A DNA stretch of 5,082 nucleotides from Arenicellales bacterium (GTDB taxonomy: Bacteria; Pseudomonadota; Gammaproteobacteria; Arenicellales; UBA868), in assembly GCA_028825345.1 (NCBI GenBank), contig JAPKAJ010000176.1, forward strand, positions 1 through 5,082. Reading direction: 5' to 3'. The notes below the pieces were generated by a model. That model searched no databases, had not been told where the DNA came from, and worked only from the letters and a program-made list of their open reading frames with translations. Position numbers and translations under genes: made by a program. Positions 1 through 5,082 of this stretch are shown here, in pieces. The first letter of the stretch is position 1; each line of letters opens with the position of its first letter.

Positions 1-197
1 GCGCTAGACCCCGTTTTATAAATTTAACTTTCTCTAGGGGCAACTTATCCAATAATGCGCCTTTCTGGGACTATTAACAACCCTGGCAACTGATCCCGCT
101 CCTTTGACTCAATGTAAATAAAAGCTATGCGCTCTAACTCGTTAATTTTCTTATTTTTTACCCGCAAAGCTCCCAGATGACTGATGACGGATGACTC
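1..197. other. Non-coding stretch downstream of the 4Fe-4S protein gene
   Basis: No convincing gene is present. There is no minus-strand ATG, and plus-strand ATGs open only frames of under 20 codons. The stretch is more AT-rich than the neighbouring genes, especially around 141-160. It lies after the stop of the minus-strand operon, so its terminator should be here, but I see no strong hairpin plus T-run. The best candidate is a weak short stem around 122-135, read on the minus strand and followed by T-rich sequence. A 9-bp palindrome, TTGACTCAA, lies at 104-112 with no evident role. The plus strand could carry the last few codons of a gene ending at the TAA at 19-21, but this is too short to support. 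Confidence 0.5.
176..196. repeat. Three tandem copies of a 7-bp unit
   Basis: The units GATGACT, GATGACG and GATGACT lie head to tail, immediately after the minus-strand stop codon TAG of the 4Fe-4S protein gene (198-200). The middle copy differs at one base. The block ends one base short of the stop codon, so it is outside the reading frame. This is most simply explained by replication slippage; no function is implied. Confidence 0.8.
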
Positions 198-1877
198 CTA
201 GAACATACCCTTGATCCGGCAATCCTCGCACAAACTAAGCCGCCGCAGTCCTTCTCCTGCAAACATACGATGTCCGTCCAGTTTTTCCTCCATCTTGCGA
301 ATCATGCTCAGGGTTGTAAAAGGTTTCTTGCAGTCCAGGCATTCAAAAGGGGCTTCTTCGTTAAGCACCCGACGTTCCATTCGTGCGTTGGAGTCAGTTA
401 ACAACCGAGGTATCAGCTCTATAGCCTGTTCCGGGCACGCCTGCGCGCAAAGGCTACACTGAACACAATTCCACTCGATAAACGAAAGACAAGGTCGGTC
501 CTTGTTATCCAGGATGGCGCCAGTGGGGCACACGGAGACGCAACCCATACACATGGTGCATTTTTCATCATCTACTTGAATCTCGCCAAACGGCGAGCCG
601 CTCGGCATGGCGATCTCGGTAGGCAGGTCAGCAGCCTGTCCAATCAGGTGATCAATAGCGGCTCGCACCACCGCACGTTTTTCATCCATCCCGCCGAAGG
701 TTGCGTATTTTGCGTTGGGTGATGCTTCGGTAGTGATATCGGATAGTCTTCCAATCAGTTTCTGATTAGTCACCGAATCAACCAACAGCTCATTCCAGCC
801 CAGGCCAAAAAGAAATGCGTTCACCTGACCTATTTGATCGGTAATTGAAGAGACAACGCTCGCTGGGGTCTTAGCTGTAGTCATCACCGTAACCGAACTT
901 GCGCCATATGCCATAGCAGACAACCAGATCTCTGGACCGGTACTACCCGCTTCCTCGATCTTCCAGGGGATCACATGGTCGGGCAACTGGGCCACTCTGG
1001 CTGCCACTTCTGGCCCACCATTTTCACCATCAAAAAAAAGTAGCCCCGGGTCTATTCCAGTTTCTTTACGATAAGTGGTAATAGCGCGACGGATACTGTC
1101 GAGCGTATCTGTACGGCCCGGGTAGGCATAAGCCAGCGCTCCGGTAGGGCAAGCCGCAGCACACGAACCCATGCCGTGACATAGATGTGGCTCTACCTCG
1201 ATCTTCTCGCCAATGGTGATAATGGCATCTGCAGGACAAACCTCAAGACAGCGCCGGCAGCCGGTGATGCCCCGTGAGCCGTGGGCACAAATATCCGGGT
1301 CGTATAACACGTACCGAGGCTTTTCAAACTGGCCTGTAAGTCCCGCGATTTCCTGGCAGGCCTGATCGAGGGCTTCGCTGTCGCCCCGCGGCGCAAAATA
1401 CCCGGGCGGCAGGATCTCGTTTGCCAACATTGGCTCGCGGGAAAGATCCAGAACGATATCAAGATATCCGCCAGACAAATCCAGAGCCTTTGCAAGATCC
1501 ACCTCGCCGTCCTCCCGCGCCACGACAATGCTGAACTTTCCTAAATATCCGGCGACAGCTTTGGGCTGGCCATAAATGATGGGTACCGGCCTTCCAGCAA
1601 CTTCCCGTGTTTCGGTGCCGCCCGATTCACCGCCCTGGGTTGCAAGGATTAAACAGCCTGGGATATCAGGTAACTCCTCGACTACAGCCAGTGCAAAGGG
1701 TAGCGGACCTATCAGAGCGACAATGCCGCTGGAGTTAAAAGAAACCAGTGACGTGGGCGTAGCATCGCTCTGTAATGCGGTGGTGAGGGCGCGCAAACGG
1801 GCTTTTTGTTGGGAAGATTCGTCAGGCAAACTAAATCCCAAAAAACTGCCAACCTGCTCTACAGAAATAACACTCAT
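198..1877 (-). CDS. Multi-cluster 4Fe-4S ferredoxin-type protein of the formate dehydrogenase accessory cluster
   Basis: This 559-residue soluble protein has no signal peptide or membrane segment and probably acts as a cytoplasmic electron carrier or iron-sulfur scaffold. Residues 1-190 are an alpha/beta region without Cys motifs. The first ferredoxin domain has C197-x9-C207-x2-C210-x3-C214, then C233-x5-C239-x3-C243; Met236 stands where a second ligand Cys is expected. The second domain has two regular motifs, C440/C443/C446/C450 and C471/C474/C477/C481. The C-terminus carries two CxxC pairs, C513/C516 and C550/C553, which could form a zinc or rubredoxin-like site. The ATG overlaps the DUF3306 stop as ATGA, implying translational coupling, and GAGAA lies 6 nt upstream as a weak ribosome site. 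The association with DUF3306, DUF3305 and fdhD is typical of formate dehydrogenase neighbourhoods. The exact biochemical role is unknown, so it is inferred from context. Confidence 0.9.
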   Translation of the reverse strand: MSVISVEQVGSFLGFSLPDESSQQKARLRALTTALQSDATPTSLVSFNSSGIVALIGPLPFALAVVEELPDIPGCLILATQGGESGGTETREVAGRPVPIIYGQPKAVAGYLGKFSIVVAREDGEVDLAKALDLSGGYLDIVLDLSREPMLANEILPPGYFAPRGDSEALDQACQEIAGLTGQFEKPRYVLYDPDICAHGSRGITGCRRCLEVCPADAIITIGEKIEVEPHLCHGMGSCAAACPTGALAYAYPGRTDTLDSIRRAITTYRKETGIDPGLLFFDGENGGPEVAARVAQLPDHVIPWKIEEAGSTGPEIWLSAMAYGASSVTVMTTAKTPASVVSSITDQIGQVNAFLFGLGWNELLVDSVTNQKLIGRLSDITTEASPNAKYATFGGMDEKRAVVRAAIDHLIGQAADLPTEIAMPSGSPFGEIQVDDEKCTMCMGCVSVCPTGAILDNKDRPCLSFIEWNCVQCSLCAQACPEQAIELIPRLLTDSNARMERRVLNEEAPFECLDCKKPFTTLSMIRKMEEKLDGHRMFAGEGLRRLSLCEDCRIKGMF

Positions 1878-2563
1878 GAAATGTTCTCGTTGTTCTTGGG
1901 GTTCTCGTTGTCCTTGGAGTTCTTGGGGTTCTGACTCGAATCATCATCGATCGGCTGTTCCACTAATGCCACTTTTTCATCAGTCCCGTCAAGGTCAGGT
2001 TGCGCACGCTCTGACTCAGCATCACTGGAATGTTCGACCAAATCATTGTCTGTGGTATCCGTGTCATGAGCTTTCTCATCGCTTGGCACGTCCTCATCGC
2101 CTTCATCTTTCTCAGAGATTGCTGTTAGCGCACCGTCGGAATCTTTATTTTTCTGGGCCAAAGCCTCTTTGGCTTTGCGCTCGAGCATCTCTTCACGATG
2201 CCGCATATCTGCTGTAATGATGTCGCCTAAAGGCTTAAAGATGGTGAAATCCTCATCGTAGTCATCTAAGCCATCGCGGATATTAAAACCAGCGCCGTGA
2301 AACAGTTGGCGCAGCGCAACCTTGCGTAGTTTTTCGCTTACCTCGGGTGAAAGAAAGTCGCTGTAGCTATCGTCTTCGCCCAAAGTCTCTAATGGCGGCA
2401 TATCATCGTCCGTCAACGCAGGCGCTTCCTCTTCTTCGATAACTACCGGCAACTGATCCTCTTGCGCAGCACCTTCACTGATAGTCAGTTGGTCCGTTTC
2501 CTCTTGCTGTAAGGCCTTGCGCCGTGACCAGCGGCTAAAAAAATCACTGCGGGGCTCGCTCAT
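1874..2563 (-). CDS. DUF3306 family protein, acidic
   Basis: This 229-residue protein has no known enzymatic role. Residues 7-16 (DFFSRWSRRK) match the basic N-terminal signature I associate with DUF3306. The family core follows at about 66-115, with SDFLSPEVSEKLRKVALRQL leading into LFHGAGFNIRDGLDDYDEDF. Residues 130-229 are very acidic, low complexity and probably disordered, ending in a short hexapeptide repeat. There is no signal peptide or membrane helix, so a cytoplasmic location is likely. AGGG lies 11 nt before the ATG as a possible ribosome site. It is the middle gene of the minus-strand operon: 28 bp separate it from the DUF3305 frame, and its stop overlaps the next start. Function is inferred only from genomic association: a helper in formate dehydrogenase assembly or electron transfer. 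The long tail looks variable and may not be functionally constrained. Confidence 0.87.
   Translation of the reverse strand: MSEPRSDFFSRWSRRKALQQEETDQLTISEGAAQEDQLPVVIEEEEAPALTDDDMPPLETLGEDDSYSDFLSPEVSEKLRKVALRQLFHGAGFNIRDGLDDYDEDFTIFKPLGDIITADMRHREEMLERKAKEALAQKNKDSDGALTAISEKDEGDEDVPSDEKAHDTDTTDNDLVEHSSDAESERAQPDLDGTDEKVALVEQPIDDDSSQNPKNSKDNENPKNNENIS
1883..1918 (-). repeat. Two tandem 18-bp units in the DUF3306 tail
   Basis: Read on the minus strand, 1901-1918 and 1883-1900 are two 18-bp copies differing at two bases. They encode the hexapeptides SKDNEN and PKNNEN at the extreme C-terminus of the DUF3306 protein, and a partial related unit (NPKN) precedes them. The unit is a multiple of three, so copy-number change would keep the frame. 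The last copy also contains the GAGAA sequence that may serve as the ribosome site of the downstream 4Fe-4S gene. Confidence 0.8.
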
Positions 2564-2591
2564 ACTCTTCTATACCCTGGTATCGCCATGC

Positions 2592-3089
2592 TCAGCGTCC
2601 CACCGGGTCGCGTAACGGTTTCCAGCTTTCATCTGCCCACTTTTGCCTTGTTCGTTTTTTCCTTTGTTCGGGCTGATAGTTTTCGAGCACCCAGGCCTCG
2701 ACCCATTCATAGACGGGAGGTGGAATCGGCAGATCAAACACCGGTGCATCTACCTCAATATACGAGGCCATCTCATCGTAGCTTAGGGTTACCAGCAGTG
2801 GGTGCAACTCATCGTCTTCTTCTTGCTCGCACACCACAAAAACACTCGGATGATCCCCGGACAGGTTAGCGTAGTAACTCTCGGCTTCATCGGCAAAGAG
2901 TTCAATACCTTAGCCTGTGTAAAGAAATTGCTCGGCCTGGTCACTTTGATAGATACTGGAACGCTCGACCCCGGCTTCACTTTTCGCGGCAGGAATCACA
3001 CCAATAGCTGACCAACTCTCTGTCATCCAGGCCTTGTCCGGATAATGCTTAACCTCAATGATTATCGAAACTGGGTATCGTGTGGTCAT
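2592..3089 (-). pseudogene. DUF3305 family gene interrupted by an in-frame TAA stop
   Basis: The minus-strand frame from the ATG at 3087-3089 runs 59 codons, meets TAA at 2910-2912, then continues open in the same frame for 105 codons to a stop at 2592-2594, with no frameshift. The N-terminal part, with AWMTESWSAIGVIPA, and the part just after the stop, with ELFADEAESYYANL and SVFVV, read as one continuous DUF3305 protein of about 165 residues. The stop follows LYTG, where I would expect a hydrophobic residue. TTA (Leu) to TAA is a single-base change. The gene is first in the operon with the DUF3306 and 4Fe-4S genes. A GTG at 3126-3128 would add 13 residues but overlaps the proposed -10 element, so the ATG is preferred; its ribosome site is weak. 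The gene may be truly broken, or the stop may be a sequencing error. DUF3305 has no established biochemical function. Confidence 0.82.
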
Positions 3090-3126
3090 TAAGAAATGGG
3101 GGTTGCCTGTAGCGTCACAACCGTTC

Positions 3127-3156
3127 ACTATAACTGCCCACGCCGCCCTAACTCAA
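3127..3156 (-). promoter_or_regulatory. Putative sigma70-type promoter of the DUF3305-DUF3306-ferredoxin operon
   Basis: On the minus strand, TTGAGT (3151-3156, 4 of 6 to the -35 consensus) is followed after an 18-bp spacer by TATAGT (3127-3132, 5 of 6 to the -10 consensus). Transcription would start near 3120, about 30 nt before the ATG at 3089. The element lies in the short gap between divergent genes. On the plus strand TATAAC (3129-3134) overlaps the same site and could serve fdhD, but its nearest -35-like match (TTGCCT, 3103-3108) has a poor 20-bp spacer. I saw no clear FNR or other regulator box. Confidence 0.45.
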
Positions 3157-3174
3157 TTTATCCGTCGTAAAACC

Positions 3175-4059
3175 ATGACCGTCACAAGGAAAACCACAGA
3201 CACTATGTATCGCCCTGTCATGTCTGACGAGGGACTTGATCCCACGCATCCTGTAAGCGCCCGTGATGAATTTGGAAACTCGCGGGATCTCAACATTGCA
3301 GGGGAATTCCCACTGACGATAAAAGTCGATAACGCTGAAGTCGTCACGCTGATGACCTTGGGCACTTACCCAGAAAAACTCACCCTCGGTTATCTACGCA
3401 ACCAGAGATTGCTCGAAGATATCAACGAGGTAGCGCAAGTAAAAGTGGATTGGGAGCGCGAGACGGTTGATGTTTCGACCGTACATGGTGACGGCATTGT
3501 CGATCTGCATGAAAAAATCTCCAAACGGATCGTTACCAGTGGCTGCGGGCAAGGTACCATTTTCAGTTGCACCCTGGACAAACTGTATGACACACGCCTG
3601 CCACGGGTCCCAATTCGCCAATCAACGATTTACGCTCTACTAAAGACAATCACCAGCTATAACGAGATCTACCGTGCTGCCGGAGCAGTGCACGGCTGCG
3701 CACTGTGCGATGATGACCAGATCCTATACTTTGTCGAGGATGTGGGGCGGCACAATGCCACCGACACGATCGCAGGAGAAATGTGGCTTGAAGGCATATC
3801 TGGAAACGACAAGCTTTTTTACACTACTGGCAGGCTGACATCCGAGATCGTGATGAAGGCCGCTCACATGGGCATCCCAGTACTGATATCCCGGTCGGGT
3901 ATCACTTACATGGGTTTAGAACTCGCGCAGGACCTGGGCGTTACGATGATTGCCCGGGCAAAAGGAAAACACTTTTTGGTCTATAACGGCGAGGACACCG
4001 TCCTATACGACCAGAAGCCCAAGCAGAAGATGCCCGTCGAAAACCCCAGTACGACCTGA
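3175..4059 (+). CDS. fdhD: FdhD family sulfurtransferase for formate dehydrogenase, variant subclass
   Basis: FdhD proteins take sulfur from a cysteine desulfurase (IscS in E. coli) and hand it to the bis-MGD molybdenum cofactor of formate dehydrogenases in the cytoplasm; the enzymes are inactive without it. With the ATG at 3175 the product is 294 residues, close to family length. Family marks include EFPLTIKVDN (44-53), SGCGQG (122-127), GAVHGCALC (170-178), EDVGRHNATD (188-197) and YTTGRLTSEIVMKAA (216-230). The usual catalytic loop CxxC is here C124-G-Q-G127, and a separate pair C175/C178 appears in CALC. The usual SAPT-like segment near 240 is SRSGIT. These traits fit a divergent subclass I recall from DUF3305/DUF3306 neighbourhoods, though I cannot check this. 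The frame is open back to 3058, but those codons overlap the divergent gene. An alternative start is the ATG at 3205, with AAGGA 14 nt upstream. Confidence 0.92.
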   Translation: MTVTRKTTDTMYRPVMSDEGLDPTHPVSARDEFGNSRDLNIAGEFPLTIKVDNAEVVTLMTLGTYPEKLTLGYLRNQRLLEDINEVAQVKVDWERETVDVSTVHGDGIVDLHEKISKRIVTSGCGQGTIFSCTLDKLYDTRLPRVPIRQSTIYALLKTITSYNEIYRAAGAVHGCALCDDDQILYFVEDVGRHNATDTIAGEMWLEGISGNDKLFYTTGRLTSEIVMKAAHMGIPVLISRSGITYMGLELAQDLGVTMIARAKGKHFLVYNGEDTVLYDQKPKQKMPVENPSTT

Positions 4060-4069
4060 ACTGTTCAGG
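4055..4069. repeat. Perfect 15-bp palindrome over two convergent stop codons
   Basis: CCTGAACTGTTCAGG has 7-bp arms around a single central base. The left arm contains the fdhD stop TGA (4057-4059) and the right arm contains, on the minus strand, the ABC ATPase stop TGA (4065-4067). Because it reads the same on both strands, it could form a short hairpin at the end of either transcript. No T-run follows on either side, so it does not look like a standard intrinsic terminator. Confidence 0.7.
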
Positions 4070-4850
4070 CCGGTACCGCCTGGTACCACCCGGCCGAATC
4101 GACCAAGGACACCTCGACCCCATACAATTCCGATAGGTTCTCCCCGCTGAGCACTTCATGCTTGGGGCCGTCAGCCCACACCCTACCTTTGTTAAGCAGA
4201 ACTACCCTGGAGATTTCCGGCGGTATTTCATGAATATGGTGCGTTACTAAAATCAACGTATGGCCGGACGCAATCAACTGGCGCATCACCTGTAGATACT
4301 GAAAAGTCGCTGCAAGATCAAGGCCGCTGGTTGGCTCGTCAAGCACTAGATTAGGCGGATCATTCGCCAAAGCCCGCGCCATCAATAAACGCCGCTGTTG
4401 ACCGGTAGACAGGGAGCCAAACGCACGCCGAGCAAGGTCTTCGATACCAAGCCTTGCGAGAATTTCTCTGGCCTGCAAACGCTGTTCGGGCTCCACTTGC
4501 TGATGGCCCCAAACCCCGACGCTGCTGAAAAACCCCGATAACACGACCTCCTCGCCACAAACCGTCGGCGAATACTGTTCGTGCAGGTCATTTGAGATAA
4601 TCCCCAGCTGCTTGCGCAACGACCAGATATCCCCACGCTCTTGCCCCAGGATACGCACCACCGGAAACTCACGCCACAAAGGATATAACTCTCGAGTCAA
4701 AAGCTTAAGAAGGGTTGTCTTCCCGGCCCCATTTGGCCCAAGGATAGCGGTGCTTTCGTTTTGGGCTAACGTCAGATTGAAATCATCAAACACCCGGGTA
4801 TTGCCCCGGTAAACCGTAGCAGCTGTAATCTCGATAAGGGGGGTGGGCAT
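4065..4850 (-). CDS. ABC transporter ATP-binding protein, ModF/YlmA-like
   Basis: This is a single nucleotide-binding domain of 261 residues. From the ATG at 4848-4850: Walker A GPNGAGKTT at 38-46, signature LSTGQQRR at 147-154, Walker B LVLDEP at 168-173, D-loop SGLD at 175-178 and switch His204 in THHIHE. All ATPase residues seem intact. The central stretch with GEEVVLSGFFSSVGVW resembles the group related to E. coli ModF, often annotated as a molybdenum transport ATPase; ModF itself has two such domains and this protein has one. No membrane permease or binding protein is in the window, so the substrate and even a transport role are unproven. The frame extends upstream to a TTG at 4896-4898, but that segment does not look like the domain and overlaps the preceding gene, so the ATG is preferred. 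The gene lies 40 bp after a DUF6494-like gene and may be cotranscribed with it. Confidence 0.9.
   Translation of the reverse strand: MPTPLIEITAATVYRGNTRVFDDFNLTLAQNESTAILGPNGAGKTTLLKLLTRELYPLWREFPVVRILGQERGDIWSLRKQLGIISNDLHEQYSPTVCGEEVVLSGFFSSVGVWGHQQVEPEQRLQAREILARLGIEDLARRAFGSLSTGQQRRLLMARALANDPPNLVLDEPTSGLDLAATFQYLQVMRQLIASGHTLILVTHHIHEIPPEISRVVLLNKGRVWADGPKHEVLSGENLSELYGVEVSLVDSAGWYQAVPA
4068..4095. repeat. GC-rich inverted repeat at the fdhD / ATPase junction
   Basis: GGTACC at 4072-4077 and again at 4082-4087 can pair across a 4-base loop. Outer GGCC arms (4068-4071 and 4092-4095) can extend the stem past a 4-base bulge. It lies inside the last codons of the ATPase gene and just downstream of the fdhD stop, so it could act as a 3'-end stem for the fdhD mRNA. 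No T-run follows, and coding constraint alone could explain it. Confidence 0.4.
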
Positions 4851-4890
4851 GTCGCTCACACGTGCCGCGACACCTGACGCGAGACTCGGC

Positions 4891-5082
4891 TCAAGCAAGT
4901 TTTATATCGTCTTCGATGGTGACATCCAGGTCGGTACCCGAGACCTGAAGTCTGGCTGACGCCTTCAAGGTTTCTACGCCTTCAAGGGATCCTTGGGCAA
5001 TGCCATCTCGAATGGCTTTTTCGATCTCTCTTTGAGATTGTATTCCAACCTTCTTTAAAAATTTTCGTAGTTGAATATTAAA
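4891..5082 (-). CDS. DUF6494-like small protein, 5' end cut by the window edge
   Basis: An open minus-strand frame runs from the right edge to a TGA at 4891-4893, giving 63 residues without a start codon. It begins FNIQLRKFLKKVGIQSQREI, continues EKAIRDGIAQGSLEG, and ends in a strand-like segment with LQVSGTDLDVTIEDDIKLA. The FLKKVG..SQREIEKA pattern followed by a short beta-rich tail matches my memory of DUF6494, a family of roughly 70 residues with no known function. Only a handful of N-terminal residues should be missing. The protein is soluble, with a helical first half and no signal peptide. It lies 40 bp upstream of the ATPase start on the same strand and may share its transcript. The family call rests on recalled pattern, but the reading frame itself is well supported. 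Confidence 0.8.
   Translation of the reverse strand, partial: FNIQLRKFLKKVGIQSQREIEKAIRDGIAQGSLEGVETLKASARLQVSGTDLDVTIEDDIKLA

Noticed and set aside
104..112. TTGACTCAA palindrome as an FNR-type site
   Set aside because: FNR sites have TTGAT and ATCAA separated by four bases; this 9-bp palindrome lacks the spacing and lies downstream of the operon.
122..142. Intrinsic terminator for the minus-strand operon
   Set aside because: The stem is only about four to five pairs with a wobble, and the T-run is interrupted, so it is too weak to call.
1193..1528. A 111-codon minus-strand frame inside the ferredoxin gene
   Set aside because: It lies in another phase of the same strand, entirely inside the 4Fe-4S protein; its Cys and Arg richness comes from the out-of-frame ferredoxin codons.
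1576..2217. A 213-codon plus-strand open frame spanning the ferredoxin / DUF3306 junction
   Set aside because: It is antisense to two well-supported coding regions, has no recognisable domain, and its composition fits an opposite-strand shadow.
2592..2837. The downstream DUF3305 part as an independent gene starting at GTG 2837
   Set aside because: It is in the same phase as the upstream part, starts in mid-domain, has no clear ribosome site, and the codons between 2838 and 2909 also read as family sequence.
2910..2912. Recoding of the in-frame stop as selenocysteine or pyrrolysine
   Set aside because: The codon is TAA, whereas selenocysteine uses TGA and pyrrolysine TAG; no recoding element was seen.
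3058..3174. N-terminal extension of FdhD to the ATG at 3058
   Set aside because: The extra 39 residues do not resemble FdhD, overlap the divergent DUF3305 gene, and would place the start upstream of the promoter-like elements.
4851..4898. TTG start extending the ABC ATPase by 16 residues
   Set aside because: It uses a rare start codon, overlaps the end of the DUF6494-like gene, and adds residues before the normal domain beginning; the ATG at 4850 fits better.

Overview
The window (about 50% GC by eye) looks like a piece of a proteobacterial chromosome, most likely gammaproteobacterial. The basis is gene content: a DUF3305 / DUF3306 / polyferredoxin set beside an fdhD gene is a typical accessory neighbourhood of respiratory formate dehydrogenases in Proteobacteria, and the protein at the right edge resembles the small DUF6494 family. 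No tRNA, rRNA, CRISPR array, insertion sequence or phage gene was seen.

Layout. Positions 1-197 are non-coding and hold a short tandem heptamer. Positions 198-3089 carry a minus-strand operon, transcribed right to left: a DUF3305 gene (2592-3089) broken by an in-frame TAA, a DUF3306 gene (1874-2563), and a 559-residue 4Fe-4S protein (198-1877) whose start overlaps the DUF3306 stop as ATGA. A plausible sigma70-type promoter for this operon sits at 3127-3156. On the plus strand fdhD runs divergently (about 3175-4059). It converges tail to tail, with only 5 bp between stop codons, on a minus-strand ABC ATPase gene (4065-4850) of the ModF/YlmA-like type. Upstream of that, a small DUF6494-like gene (4891-5082) runs off the right edge.

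How the genes may work together. FdhD is the sulfurtransferase that passes sulfur to the molybdenum (bis-MGD) cofactor of formate dehydrogenases. The three minus-strand genes have no assigned biochemistry that I know of but are repeatedly found near formate dehydrogenase operons, so roles in maturation or electron transfer are inferred. The solo ATPase resembles proteins annotated for molybdenum handling, but there is no permease in the window. The formate dehydrogenase structural genes are not in the window.

Most notable points: the nonsense codon in the DUF3305 gene; an FdhD whose usual CxxC is CGQG with a new CALC pair elsewhere; a ferredoxin motif with Met in place of one ligand Cys; and a perfect palindrome covering the stop codons of two convergent genes. 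I found no clearly new system; the DUF3305/DUF3306/polyferredoxin trio is the part whose function is least understood.
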